The notes: a model not told the origin generated them from the letters alone. A stretch of 34,398 nt of DNA from JBBSVE01 sp038233815 (GCA_038233815.1 JBBSVE010000011.1:1-34398); one strand, 5' to 3'. Positions 1 to 8,632 are shown, numbered from the stretch's first letter. Numbers and translations: made by a program.

Positions 1-1248
1 ACCGACGATCTTGTAGAGGACGAACGACACCACCCCGCACCAGACGATCGTGGTCCCCACCGCCTCGATCTGCACCAGAAGCTGACCGCCCATCGTCTGG
101 CCCTCGGCATAGCCCACCCCGCCCAGCGTGTCGGAGGCGAAGATGCCCGTCAGGATCGCCCCGGTGATGCCGCCGATCCCGTGCACCCCGAACACGTCGA
201 GGCTGTCATCATAGCCGAACGACGCCTTCACGGAGGTCACGAACAGGTAGCAGACCGGGGACACGACCAGCCCCAGCACAATGGCCCCGACAGGGCCGAC
301 GAAGCCGCAGGCCGGGGTCACGGCGACCAGCCCCGCCACCATGCCAGACGCGGCACCCAGCATGGAGGCGCGGCCGCGCACGATCCCCTCCACCGCCGCC
401 CAGGACACGATCGCGGCGGCCGTCGCCACGAACGTGTTGATCATCGCCAGCGCCGCCGTTCCGTTCGCGGCCAGCGTGGAGCCCGCGTTGAAGCCGAACC
501 ATCCGACCCACAGGATCGACGCCCCGACCATGGTGAGGGTCATCGAATGGGGCGCCATGTTCTCCTTGCCGAAGCCGACGCGCTTGCCGATCACGAGGGA
601 CCCCACCAGCGCCGCGATGCCTGCGTTGATATGCACCACGGTGCCGCCCGCGAAATCCATAGCCCCCCTGAGGAAAAAGTAGCCGTTGGCGTCCCAGACC
701 ATGTGCGCGATCGGGAAGTAGACGAACGTGACCCAGAGCACGATGAAGAGGAGCAGTCCCGAGAATTTGATCCGCTCCGCGAAGGCCCCGATGATGAGCG
801 CGGGCGTGATCGCGGCAAAGGTCATCTGGAACACGACGAAGACATATTCCGGGATCGTGCCCGACACCGAGCCCACGCCGACGCCCCTGAGGAACAGCTT
901 GTCGAACCCGCCCCACCAGGCCGACGTGCTGCCCCCGAACGCCATCGAATAGCCCCAGAGCACCCAGACGATCATCACCACCCCGGTGATGAGCGTGCAT
1001 TGCATCAGCACCGACAGCATGTTCTTCGACCGCACCAGCCCGCCGTAAAAGAGTGCGAGCCCCGGCACCGACATGAAGAGCACGAGCAGGCTCGACGTCA
1101 TCATCCAGGCCGTGTCGCCGGAATCGATCGCGGGCACGACGGCTGCCGCCTCGCTTGCCACCGCCTGCGCGTCCTGCGCCCAGACCGGCCAGGCGGAGAG
1201 GATTCCCAGCGCGACCGCTGCGGCCAGTGTTTTCATCGGTCTCGTCAT
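1..1248 (-). CDS. amtB: Ammonium transporter AmtB (3' end outside window)
   Basis: Inner-membrane ammonium channel of the Amt/MEP/Rh family, conducting NH4+/NH3 into the cytoplasm under nitrogen limitation. The 416 visible codons run to the window edge without a stop, so only the cytoplasmic tail is missing. A hydrophobic N-terminus ending in WPVWAQ looks like a cleaved signal peptide, as in E. coli AmtB. Family hallmarks are VPGLALFYGGLVRSKN after the first helix, FAGGTVVHINAGIAALVG and DVFGVHGIGGITGAILTG; the last two carry the twin pore histidines. GWFGFNAGS is also present. The ATG at 1248 is preferred because GAGGA lies seven bases upstream; the in-frame ATG at 1236 is an alternative. 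It follows glnK by 17 bases, the standard glnK-amtB operon in which the PII protein plugs the channel when nitrogen is sufficient. Confidence 0.96.
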   Translation of the reverse strand, partial: MTRPMKTLAAAVALGILSAWPVWAQDAQAVASEAAAVVPAIDSGDTAWMMTSSLLVLFMSVPGLALFYGGLVRSKNMLSVLMQCTLITGVVMIVWVLWGYSMAFGGSTSAWWGGFDKLFLRGVGVGSVSGTIPEYVFVVFQMTFAAITPALIIGAFAERIKFSGLLLFIVLWVTFVYFPIAHMVWDANGYFFLRGAMDFAGGTVVHINAGIAALVGSLVIGKRVGFGKENMAPHSMTLTMVGASILWVGWFGFNAGSTLAANGTAALAMINTFVATAAAIVSWAAVEGIVRGRASMLGAASGMVAGLVAVTPACGFVGPVGAIVLGLVVSPVCYLFVTSVKASFGYDDSLDVFGVHGIGGITGAILTGIFASDTLGGVGYAEGQTMGGQLLVQIEAVGTTIVWCGVVSFVLYKIVG

Positions 1249-1265
1249 GCACTCATCCTCCCGCA

Positions 1266-1604
1266 TCACAGCGCGTCGTCGTTGGTTTCGCCGGTGCGCA
1301 CCCGCACGGCATGGCTCACGTCCAGCACGAAGATCTTGCCGTCGCCGATCTTGCCGGTCTTTGCGGTGGTGCCGATCGTCTCCACCGCCTGATCGGCGAG
1401 CCCGTCCGGCACCACGATCTCCAGCCGCACCTTGGGGACGAAATTCACGGCATATTCGGCCCCCCGGTAGATCTCGGTATGGCCCGATTGCAGCCCGAAC
1501 CCCTTGGTTTCCGTCACCATCATGCCGCGCACGCCGATGGCGGTCAGCGCCTCGCGGACCTCTTCGAGCTTGAACGGCTTGATCGCCGCAACGATGAGCT
1601 TCAC
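1266..1604 (-). CDS. glnK: PII nitrogen regulatory protein GlnK
   Basis: Trimeric PII signal protein that senses 2-oxoglutarate and ATP/ADP and controls AmtB, GlnE and NtrB. The 112-residue product has the family's usual length, starts KLIVAAIKPFKLEEVREAL, and carries the T-loop with the uridylylatable tyrosine at residue 51 (RGAEYAVNF) and the C-terminal TGKIGDGKIFV nucleotide-binding segment. Translation starts at a GTG (1604-1602) preceded by GGGAG; there is no in-frame ATG at the expected N-terminus. Because amtB follows immediately, glnK is a better name than glnB, although sequence alone separates the paralogues poorly. A stem-loop lies in the leader about 20 bases upstream of the start (see 1624-1654). 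Confidence 0.95.
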   Translation of the reverse strand: MKLIVAAIKPFKLEEVREALTAIGVRGMMVTETKGFGLQSGHTEIYRGAEYAVNFVPKVRLEIVVPDGLADQAVETIGTTAKTGKIGDGKIFVLDVSHAVRVRTGETNDDAL

Positions 1605-1623
1605 GTCGTCTCCCTTCGTGTGC

Positions 1624-1654
1624 TTGCGCAGCCCTTGCCGGGCCGTCTGCGCAA
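1624..1654 (-). promoter_or_regulatory. Stem-loop in the glnK 5' leader
   Basis: Inverted repeat TTGCGCA (1624-1630) / TGCGCAA (1648-1654) enclosing a second small stem GCCC/GGGC. It ends 20 bases upstream of the glnK GTG, so it lies in the leader or overlaps the promoter. Function unknown: it could be a leader RNA structure or a protein-binding dyad. Confidence 0.35.
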
Positions 1655-1725
1655 AGAAGGCGGGACGCGGTGCGCGATGGGCAAGGCAGGCGGGTGCCGG
1701 GGTCCCCGACAAAGCGCATCCCTGC

Positions 1726-1767
1726 CCGATTCCGGGCCGAATCGGCACGGCTGCCCGAAAATCGGGC
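1726..1767. repeat. Two adjacent inverted repeats between glnK and mrcA
   Basis: A perfect 7-bp dyad CCGATTC-N6-GAATCGG (1726-1745) is followed seven bases later by GCCCGA-AAA-TCGGGC (1753-1767). Both lie in the divergent control region of glnK and the penicillin-binding protein gene. Neither matches the NtrC consensus TGCACC-N5-GGTGCA. They may be operators or hairpins in a leader. Confidence 0.4.
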
Positions 1768-1798
1768 GCAGGCGGGACAGGAAGGGGCAGCTTCGCTC

Positions 1799-1827
1799 TC
1801 CACATCGCGGGTCGGGCACGCTATCAA
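1799..1827 (+). promoter_or_regulatory. Candidate sigma-70 promoter of the PBP1A gene
   Basis: TCCACA (1799-1804) and TATCAA (1822-1827) are separated by 17 bases, 41 bases upstream of the mrcA ATG. Each box matches four of six consensus positions. Assigned by eye only. Confidence 0.3.
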
Positions 1828-1868
1828 GGGGACAAGAACAGCGTGGTTGAACACGGGATCCATCGAGC

Positions 1869-4112
1869 ATGGCAACGAAGACGAGAGGCGCGGCCCCGAT
1901 GGTGGCCGACCGCCGATACAGGACTTCCACACGCAGCGGCGGAAGTGGCGGCGGCGGCGGCGGTGGCAAGAAGCCGCCCGCACGCAGGCCCCGCAAGCGC
2001 GCGCCGCGCCGGGGCGGGCCGCTGATGTGGATTGCCGCGTTTTTCCGCTGGATCGTGGGCACGGTCTGGGCGGTGGCCTGGCGGATCGGCCTCGTCGGGG
2101 CCTTGGCGCTGGGCGCGGTGGTCTTCTACTTCTATTCCCAGATGCCGCCGCTGAATGACATGCTGGACGCGCGCGCGAAGGGCTCGGTCACGCTTCTGGA
2201 CCGCGATGACAAGGTCTTCGCCTGGCGCGGCGAGACGTTCGGGCAGGACGTGACGGCGCAGAGCGTCTCGCCCTACCTCCACGATGCGGTGATCGCGACC
2301 GAGGACAAGCGGTTCTACCATCATTTCGGCGTCAGCCCGCGCGGCATCGCCTCCGCCATCGCAATCAACCTGCGCGAAGGACGCGGCGCGCTGGAGGGCA
2401 ACGGCGGCTCGACGATTACGCAACAGGTGGCCAAGCTTCTGTGCCTCGGCGTGCCTTACGATCCCAAGACATGGAAGTCGGAGACGGAATACGAGACCGA
2501 CTGCCGCAAGGGCGGCATCTGGCGCAAGGTCCGCGAAGTGCCCTACGCGCTGGCGCTGGAGGTCAAGTATTCCAAGGAACAGATCCTCACGATCTACTTC
2601 AACCGCGCCTATCTCGGTGCCGGCGCGCGCGGGTTCGAGGCGGCGTCGCAACGCTATTTCGGCATCTCCGCCAAGACGGTCGATCCCGCACAGGGCGCAA
2701 TGCTGGCGGGGCTCTTGAAGGCGCCCTCCTACTATGCGCCGACCGCCAACCTGAAGCGCGCCCAGACGCGGGCCGACCTGATCCTCGGGCTGATGCAGGA
2801 ACAGGGCTACATCACCGCGGCTCAGCGCGAGGAGGGGCGCGCGAATCCGGCCACCCTCTCGGCTGCGGCGGAAGCGCAGGCGGGCGGCTATTTCGCCGAC
2901 TGGATGATGGATCAGGCGCCGCGGTTTCTCGCCAAGGACACGACCGAGGACGTGGTGATGCGCACCACGCTCGACCAGCGTATCCAGACAGCGGCGGAGA
3001 CGGCACTCCGGGACGTCTTCACCGACAAGCTGAAGGACGGCTCCAACGCGCAGGCGGCGGTAGTGGTGATGTCGGCGGACGGCGCGGTGCGCGCGATGGT
3101 GGGGGGCCGTTCGCCCCAGCCTCCCGGCAGCTTCAACCGCGCCACGATGGCGCGGCGTCAGACCGGATCGTCGTTCAAGCCCTTCGTCTATGCCGCTGCG
3201 ATGGATCTGGGCTACACGCCGTCGGATTTCGTGGAGGACAAGCCGCTCACGATCCAGATCAAGGGCTCCGGCCCCTGGTCGCCGGAGAATTACACCCGCC
3301 GTTATCTCGGCCTCATCACGCTGACCAAGGCGCTGGAGGAATCGGTCAACACCGCCGCCGTGCGGATCGCGATGGCCGTGGGGCTCGACAACGTGAGGAA
3401 GGTCGCGACCGATTTCGGCATCCAGTCCGATCTGGCCGCCGGGCCTGCACTGGCGCTCGGCGCATCGGAATCGACGCTGCTGGAGATGACGGGCGCCTAT
3501 GCCGGCATCCTGAACGGCGGCTCTGCGGTGAAGCCGTTCGGGCTCATCGACCTGCATCTGAAGGGCGACACCGCCCCCCTGATGGGGCAGGAGGGCGGCA
3601 TCGGAGAGCGCGTGATCTCGCAGCGGTCGGCGCAATATCTGACCTACATGATGAACAAGGTCGTGGAGGAAGGCACCGGCGGGCGGGCGAAGATCCCGGG
3701 GCTGGAGCTTGCGGGCAAGACCGGCACCACGTCGGGCCTGCGCGATGCGTGGTTCGTGGGCTTCTCCGCCGACTATGTGATTGGTGTCTGGATGGGCTAT
3801 GACGACAATTCGCCCATGAAGGGGGTCACCGGCGGCGGCATCCCGGCGGAGGTCTGGCGCGAGGTAATGAAGCGGACCGAGGCGGGCCAGCCCGCAAAGC
3901 CCCTGCCGATGCTGATCCCGGAACCCAAGCTCGCCCCCACGCCGGAAAACCTCGCGCGCTACGGACAGGCGGAGAATCAGGTGGCCACTGGCGACCCGTC
4001 GCTGGCCGACAATCCTTATGGCGAGGGTGTGGTGAACGAAGGCCCGGTGGGCGCGCAGGACAACCTGCCCGACCGGATCCTGAACGAGGTGCTGGGCATC
4101 TTCAACAACTGA
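1869..4112 (+). CDS. mrcA: Bifunctional penicillin-binding protein 1A
   Basis: Class A penicillin-binding protein that polymerises lipid II and cross-links peptidoglycan in the periplasm. The 747 residues comprise a basic, glycine-rich cytoplasmic tail (about 1-50), one membrane anchor (about 68-90), a GT51 glycosyltransferase domain and a transpeptidase domain. The GT51 domain shows TEDKRFYHHFG with the catalytic Glu at 145, GGSTITQQ at 179-186, YSKEQILTIYFN and ARGFEAASQRYFG. The transpeptidase domain shows SSFK at 434-437, SVN at 492-494 and KTGTTSG from 617. An insert of about 25 residues between the second and third GT51 motifs holds two cysteines (192 and 212). The ribosome-binding site before the ATG is weak. 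The gene stands alone, divergent from glnK. Confidence 0.94.
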   Translation: MATKTRGAAPMVADRRYRTSTRSGGSGGGGGGGKKPPARRPRKRAPRRGGPLMWIAAFFRWIVGTVWAVAWRIGLVGALALGAVVFYFYSQMPPLNDMLDARAKGSVTLLDRDDKVFAWRGETFGQDVTAQSVSPYLHDAVIATEDKRFYHHFGVSPRGIASAIAINLREGRGALEGNGGSTITQQVAKLLCLGVPYDPKTWKSETEYETDCRKGGIWRKVREVPYALALEVKYSKEQILTIYFNRAYLGAGARGFEAASQRYFGISAKTVDPAQGAMLAGLLKAPSYYAPTANLKRAQTRADLILGLMQEQGYITAAQREEGRANPATLSAAAEAQAGGYFADWMMDQAPRFLAKDTTEDVVMRTTLDQRIQTAAETALRDVFTDKLKDGSNAQAAVVVMSADGAVRAMVGGRSPQPPGSFNRATMARRQTGSSFKPFVYAAAMDLGYTPSDFVEDKPLTIQIKGSGPWSPENYTRRYLGLITLTKALEESVNTAAVRIAMAVGLDNVRKVATDFGIQSDLAAGPALALGASESTLLEMTGAYAGILNGGSAVKPFGLIDLHLKGDTAPLMGQEGGIGERVISQRSAQYLTYMMNKVVEEGTGGRAKIPGLELAGKTGTTSGLRDAWFVGFSADYVIGVWMGYDDNSPMKGVTGGGIPAEVWREVMKRTEAGQPAKPLPMLIPEPKLAPTPENLARYGQAENQVATGDPSLADNPYGEGVVNEGPVGAQDNLPDRILNEVLGIFNN

Positions 4113-4177
4113 CGCCTCACGCTTCCTTTACGCCTCTGCGCCATGATCGGTGCATCGGGAAAGGATCGGGGGGCGGC

Positions 4178-5905
4178 ATGGCGGGGGCAGAGCGCGGTCT
4201 GGCGGAACTCGACGCGGCCCGGTCCGGGATGCGGCGGCTGACGGCCACGGTGATCCTGTTCGGCATCGGGGTGAATGCGCTGGCGCTGACCGGACCGCTC
4301 TACATGCTCCAGGTCTATGACCGGGTGCTCGCCAGCCGGTCGGAGGCGACGCTGGTGGCGCTGTCGATCCTGCTGGTGATCCTGTTCATCGCCATGGGGC
4401 TGCTCGATGCGTTCCGAGGGCGCATCATGGCGCGGATCGGCGCGCGGTTTCAGACGCGGCTCGACGCGCGGGTGTTCGACGCGGCGCTGCAAAGGCGCAC
4501 GCTGGCACCCGACGATCCGGCCGCGGTGCAGGCCGGGCCAGATCTCGCGGCGCTGCGGGCGTGGATCGCGTCCCCGGTCAGGCTTGCGGCCTTCGACGTG
4601 GTCTGGACCCCGGTCTATTTGGCGGCATTGTTTCTGTTCCACCCGCTTCTGGGCACCGTTGCGGTGGCGGGCGGCGCGATCCTCGTAGCGCTTGCGGCGG
4701 CGAACCGGCAAGGCACGCAGGCCGCCACCCGCATGATGGGCGAGGCCGTGCAGGCGGCGGACCGGCTGGGCGAGCGCCTGGCCGCGGAGGCGGAGACGCT
4801 GCGCGGGCTCGGGATGGCGCGGGCTGGACAGGCGCGCTGGCAGGTCGCGCGCGATGCGGGTCTACGGGGCGGGTTGCAGGTGTCGGACGCAGGCGGCGCC
4901 TACAGCACCGCCTCGCGCACCTTCCGGATGTTCCTGCAGTCGGCGATGCTCGGCACCGGGGCGTGGCTGGTGCTGCGCGGCAGTCTCGGCGCGGGTGCGA
5001 TGTTTGCCTCCTCGATCCTGCTCGGCCGGGCGCTTTTGCCGGTGGAGACGGTGGTTGCCGGATGGGCGGTCCCGCAACGCGCCGCACAGGCGAGGACGCG
5101 GCTCGCCGCGCTGTTACAAGCCTGCCCCATGCCCGAGGCGCGCACCGCCTTGCCACGTCCGAAGGCGCGTCTCGACGTGCAGGCGCTGAGCGTGGTCCCG
5201 CCGGGGGAGCGGTCGCCTACGCTGCGCGCCATCACCTTCGCGCTGGAGCCGGGTCAGGCGCTCGGCGTCATCGGACCGTCCGGGGCGGGCAAGTCGAGCC
5301 TCGCGCGGGCGCTGACCGGCGTCTGGCCCGCCGCCACGGGCACGATCCGGCTGGGCGGGGCGGCGCTGGATCACTACGGGGCCGACGGGCTCGGCCGTCT
5401 GATCGGGACGGTGCCGCAGCGCGTGGCGCTCTTCGACGGCACGGTGGCCGAGAATATCGCGCGCCTCGACCGCGACCCCGATCCGGCTGAGGTGGTGCGC
5501 GCGGCGCAGCGGGCCGGGGTGCACGAGATGATCCTGTCGCTGCCGGGCGGCTACGACACACGTCTCACGGGCACCGGCGGCCGGCTGTCGGGCGGCCAGA
5601 TCCAGCGCGTCGGCCTCGCCCGCGCGCTCTATGGCGATCCCGTCCTTCTGGTGCTGGACGAGCCCAACGCGAGCCTCGACAACGACGGCGCGCTGGCACT
5701 CAACCGCGCGATCCGGGACATGAAAGCGGCCGGCGGCGCGGTCATCATCATGGCCCACCGCCCGTCCGCAATCCAGGAATGCGAGTTATTGCTGGTTCTG
5801 GGCCACGGCACCATGCGGGCCTATGGCCCCCGCGACGGCGTGCTGCGCGATATCGTGCGCACCCATACGGCACTCGTGCCCGACCCATTGCCCGTCGCGT
5901 CATGA
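4178..5905 (+). CDS. Type I secretion ABC exporter (PrtD/HlyB-like ATPase-permease)
   Basis: Inner-membrane ABC exporter of the type I secretion family that energises one-step export through an adaptor and a TolC channel. The N-terminal transmembrane domain (about 20-300) carries the PrtD-type signature GPLYMLQVYDRVLASRSEATL near 39-59. The nucleotide-binding domain has Walker A GPSGAGKS (366-373), Q-loop Gln414, LSGGQ (470-474), Walker B VLLVLDE ending in Glu495, and an H-loop histidine at 527. Its 575 residues fit the family, and it has no C39 peptidase or CLD domain before the first helix. A G-rich stretch precedes the ATG. The stop overlaps the next gene's start (ATGA), so the two are translationally coupled. 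No substrate or TolC gene is in the window. Confidence 0.9.
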   Translation: MAGAERGLAELDAARSGMRRLTATVILFGIGVNALALTGPLYMLQVYDRVLASRSEATLVALSILLVILFIAMGLLDAFRGRIMARIGARFQTRLDARVFDAALQRRTLAPDDPAAVQAGPDLAALRAWIASPVRLAAFDVVWTPVYLAALFLFHPLLGTVAVAGGAILVALAAANRQGTQAATRMMGEAVQAADRLGERLAAEAETLRGLGMARAGQARWQVARDAGLRGGLQVSDAGGAYSTASRTFRMFLQSAMLGTGAWLVLRGSLGAGAMFASSILLGRALLPVETVVAGWAVPQRAAQARTRLAALLQACPMPEARTALPRPKARLDVQALSVVPPGERSPTLRAITFALEPGQALGVIGPSGAGKSSLARALTGVWPAATGTIRLGGAALDHYGADGLGRLIGTVPQRVALFDGTVAENIARLDRDPDPAEVVRAAQRAGVHEMILSLPGGYDTRLTGTGGRLSGGQIQRVGLARALYGDPVLLVLDEPNASLDNDGALALNRAIRDMKAAGGAVIIMAHRPSAIQECELLLVLGHGTMRAYGPRDGVLRDIVRTHTALVPDPLPVAS

Positions 5906-7209
5906 CACTCCTGCCCGCCGATCCGTTCTCCGCCCGCTCGCCCGTGGTGCTGGGGCTCCTGACGCTGGCCCTGCTCGTCGGCGGCTTCGGCGCATGGAGC
6001 CTCGCCACGCGCATCGACGGCGCAATCATCGCGCCGGGTCAGGTGGAGGTCGACCGCAACCGCCTCGTCGTGCAGCATCCCGATGGCGGCGTCGTGACGG
6101 ACATCGCGGTCGTCGAGGGCCAGCATGTGGCGCAGGGCGACCTGCTCCTCCGGCTCGACGGCACCGACCTCGCGATCGAGCGTGCGCTGGTCGAGGCGCA
6201 GCTCTTCGACGCGATGGCCCGTCATGCCCGGCTCGCGGCGGAGCGCGACGATGCGCCCGCGCCGATCTTTGCGACGGAGCTGACGAACGCCGCCCGCACC
6301 CGCCCCGAAATCGCGGACCTGCTGGAGGCCAAGCGCCGCCTGTTCGCCGCGAGCCTTGAGACCTTTCATCGCCAGATCGAGGGTCTGGGCGAACGGAGCA
6401 GCCAGATCGACGCCCAGATCGCGGGCCTCAACGCGCAGGACCGCGCGCTGATCGCTCAGGCCGCGCTGATCGAGCAGGAGCTTATCGGCCAGCGCAGCCT
6501 GATGGCCAAGGGGCTGGCGCAGACCGACCGTCTGATGGGGCTGGAGCGGGAGGCGGCCCGGATCGGCGGCGAACGCGGCGCCACGGATGCCGCCCGGGCC
6601 GAGGCCCGGGGCCGCGCGACCGAGCTTGCCGTCGAGGTCCAGCGTCTGGCCGCCGCCCGGCGCGAATCCGCCGCCTCCGACCTGCGCGACGTCGTGGCAC
6701 GTGAGGCCGACCTCACGCTGCGCCGGAACGCGCTGGCGGGGCGCTACGACAGGCTCGACATCCGCGCGCCGGTATCCGGCATCGTGCTCGGCCTCGCGGT
6801 CACGGCCCCGCGCGCGGTTCTCGGTGCGGCGGCGCCCGCGCTCTACATCGTGCCGCAGGACCGTCCGCTGATCGTGACCGCCCAGATCCCGCCCTCCGGC
6901 ATCGATGAGGTGCACGAAGGGCAGGCGGTGCGGCTGGTCCTGCCGGGCCTGCCGGCACGCACGACGACCGACCTCATGGGGCGCGTGACCGTCCTGTCCG
7001 CCGACGCGCTGACTGACGAGCGGAGCGGCGCGCGCTACTACCGCGCGGAGATCACGCTGGACGCAGGCGCGCGGGCCGGGCCGGACGGCCCCCCCCTTCT
7101 CCCCGGAATGCCGGTGGAGGCCTTCATCCGGACCGGAGCGCGCAGTCCGCTGGCCTACCTCCTGAAACCCTTCACCGACTATTTCGGCCACGCCTTCCGG
7201 GAAAGCTGA
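5902..7209 (+). CDS. HlyD-family periplasmic adaptor of a type I secretion system
   Basis: Membrane fusion protein that bridges the ABC exporter and an outer-membrane TolC-like channel. From the coupled ATG at 5902 it has 435 residues. One membrane anchor (about 13-33) is followed by a lipoyl/biotinyl half-motif (VVQHPDGGVVTDIAVVEGQ), a long alanine/arginine/glutamate-rich coiled-coil hairpin (about 90-270), the second half-motif DIRAPVSGIVLGLAV and a beta-barrel domain with the characteristic YYRAEITLD. The start is chosen because it overlaps the exporter stop by four bases and directly precedes the membrane anchor. The open frame continues 123 bases upstream but only inside the exporter gene. 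Confidence 0.9.
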   Translation: MTLLPADPFSARSPVVLGLLTLALLVGGFGAWSLATRIDGAIIAPGQVEVDRNRLVVQHPDGGVVTDIAVVEGQHVAQGDLLLRLDGTDLAIERALVEAQLFDAMARHARLAAERDDAPAPIFATELTNAARTRPEIADLLEAKRRLFAASLETFHRQIEGLGERSSQIDAQIAGLNAQDRALIAQAALIEQELIGQRSLMAKGLAQTDRLMGLEREAARIGGERGATDAARAEARGRATELAVEVQRLAAARRESAASDLRDVVAREADLTLRRNALAGRYDRLDIRAPVSGIVLGLAVTAPRAVLGAAAPALYIVPQDRPLIVTAQIPPSGIDEVHEGQAVRLVLPGLPARTTTDLMGRVTVLSADALTDERSGARYYRAEITLDAGARAGPDGPPLLPGMPVEAFIRTGARSPLAYLLKPFTDYFGHAFRES

Positions 7210-7234
7210 CCCTGCGCCGACCCCGGCGCCTCGC

Positions 7235-7263
7235 TTGCACCCCGCCGACCCTGCGGTTAGCCT
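7235..7263 (+). promoter_or_regulatory. Candidate promoter of the ridA-ugpQ run
   Basis: TTGCAC (7235-7240) and TAGCCT (7258-7263) with a 17-base spacer, 27 bases before the RidA ATG. The boxes are weak; the spacing and position support it. Confidence 0.28.
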
Positions 7264-7290
7264 TCGCCCGAACCTGTGCGGAGAACCATC

Positions 7291-7749
7291 ATGTCGATCG
7301 AATCGCGTCTTGCCGACCTCGGCGTCACCCTGCCCGACGCGCCCACGCCGGCAGCGAACTACGCGCCGTTCGTCGTGACGGGCAATCTGGTCCATGTCTC
7401 GGGCCAGATCGCGCAAGGCCCCAACGGGCAGATCAAGGGCAAGATCGGCGCGGATATGAGCCTCGAGGACGGGGCGGAGGCCGCGAAACATTGTGCCATC
7501 TCGCTGCTGGCGCAGGTAAAAATGGCCTGCGGCGGAGATCTGTCGCGCCTGAAGCAGGTGGTCAAGCTGACCGGCTTCGTCAATTCCACCGCCGACTTCA
7601 CCGACCAGCCGAAGGTCATCAACGGAGCGTCGGATTTCCTCGTGGCCGTGCTGGGGGATGCCGGGCGTCATGCCCGCTCCGCCGTGTCGGCCGCATCGCT
7701 GCCGTTCGGCGTGGCGGTGGAGATCGAGGGCATCTTCGAGATCGAATGA
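7291..7749 (+). CDS. RidA family protein (YjgF/YER057c/UK114)
   Basis: Member of the RidA superfamily, whose best-known members hydrolyse reactive enamine/imine intermediates released by PLP enzymes. The 152-residue product belongs to the longer subfamily beginning ESRLADLGVTLPDAPTPAANY. It contains GNLVHVSGQIAQGPNG and the C-terminal GRHARSAVSAASLPFGVAV, whose arginine corresponds to the carboxylate-binding Arg of active RidA. The ATG at 7291 is preceded by GGAGA at good spacing; an alternative start 15 bases upstream is less well placed. It is followed after 46 bases by a glycerophosphodiesterase gene, probably in the same transcript. The actual substrate is not evident. Confidence 0.88.
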   Translation: MSIESRLADLGVTLPDAPTPAANYAPFVVTGNLVHVSGQIAQGPNGQIKGKIGADMSLEDGAEAAKHCAISLLAQVKMACGGDLSRLKQVVKLTGFVNSTADFTDQPKVINGASDFLVAVLGDAGRHARSAVSAASLPFGVAVEIEGIFEIE

Positions 7750-7795
7750 CCGGTCGGGGGTGGTCGCACCCCCGCCCCCAGCGCCGGACAGCCCC

Positions 7796-8560
7796 ATGAT
7801 CAAGCTTCCCCAAGCCTTCTTTGCACTCCCCATCGCCCACCGCGCCCTGCACGACCGCAGCCAGGGCCGGATCGAGAATTCGCCTGCAGCGATCCGCGCG
7901 GCGATCGACGCGGGCTACGGGATCGAGATCGACCTGCAGCTGTCGTCCGACGGCGTGGCGATGGTGTTTCACGACGACACGCTGGACAGGCTGACCGACC
8001 GGACCGGGCCGGTGGAGGCGGTGACTGCCGCCGACCTCGGCCGCACCAAGCTCACCGGCGGTCCGGACACGATCCCTACACTGGCGGAGGTTCTGGCGCT
8101 CGTCGCGGGCCGGGTGCCGCTGCTGATCGAGATAAAGGACCGCAGCACAACCCTGTCGGGCACCGACGGAAAGCTGGAGCGCGCGACGGCCGACGCTCTC
8201 GCGGCCTATGAGGGACCGGTCGCGGTGATGTCCTTCAACCCCCATTGCGTGGCCGAGATGGCGCGTCTTTGCCCCCACATTCCGCGCGGCCTCACCACCG
8301 CCGCCTTCGCGCCGGGGACTTGGGCGCCGGTGCCGCCCGCCACCTGCGACCGGCTTCGGGACATCCCGGACTACGGTCCCACCGGCGCGTGCTTCATCTC
8401 CCACGAGGCGGCGGATCTCGCCCGCCCGCGCGTGGCGGCGCTGAAGGCCGACGGCGCCGCGGTGCTCTGCTGGACGATCCGAAGCCAGGATGCGGAAACA
8501 GCGGCGCGCCGGATCGCAGACACCATCACCTTCGAGGGATATGCCCCCCGGACCGCTTGA
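7796..8560 (+). CDS. ugpQ: Glycerophosphodiester phosphodiesterase
   Basis: Cytoplasmic GDPD-family enzyme that hydrolyses glycerophosphodiesters to glycerol-3-phosphate and an alcohol. The 254-residue TIM-barrel protein shows the full active site: HR at 15-16, EN at 27-28, the metal-binding EID (Glu44, Asp46), the catalytic histidine in VFHDDTLDRLTDRTGPV (His59), LLIEIKD, and TIRSQ with CW near the C-terminus. No signal peptide is present, so it is UgpQ-like rather than the periplasmic GlpQ type. The start at 7796 gives the conserved N-terminus MIKLPQAFF; the same frame is open further upstream but overlaps ridA. Confidence 0.9.
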   Translation: MIKLPQAFFALPIAHRALHDRSQGRIENSPAAIRAAIDAGYGIEIDLQLSSDGVAMVFHDDTLDRLTDRTGPVEAVTAADLGRTKLTGGPDTIPTLAEVLALVAGRVPLLIEIKDRSTTLSGTDGKLERATADALAAYEGPVAVMSFNPHCVAEMARLCPHIPRGLTTAAFAPGTWAPVPPATCDRLRDIPDYGPTGACFISHEAADLARPRVAALKADGAAVLCWTIRSQDAETAARRIADTITFEGYAPRTA

Positions 8561-8632
8561 CCCCTGCGGCTCGCACCCCATCTGCAGGGCGGCACCGGAC
8601 AGTCTGCCGGGCACCGTTTTCCCAAGGCCCGC

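Noticed and set aside
209..1252. Minus-strand reading frame of 347 codons overlapping amtB in another frame
   Set aside because: The adjacent frame gives a complete AmtB sequence with the pore histidines; this one is Gly/Arg/His-rich noise.
1626..1640. Sigma-54-like GG-N10-GC element upstream of glnK
   Set aside because: It lies only 22 bases from the GTG and would put the start of transcription on the ribosome-binding site; the boxes otherwise match poorly.
1824..3635. Long minus-strand reading frame (603 codons) opposite the PBP1A gene
   Set aside because: Arg/His/Gly-rich composition without motifs; it is the antisense shadow of a GC-rich gene with clear PBP motifs on the plus strand.
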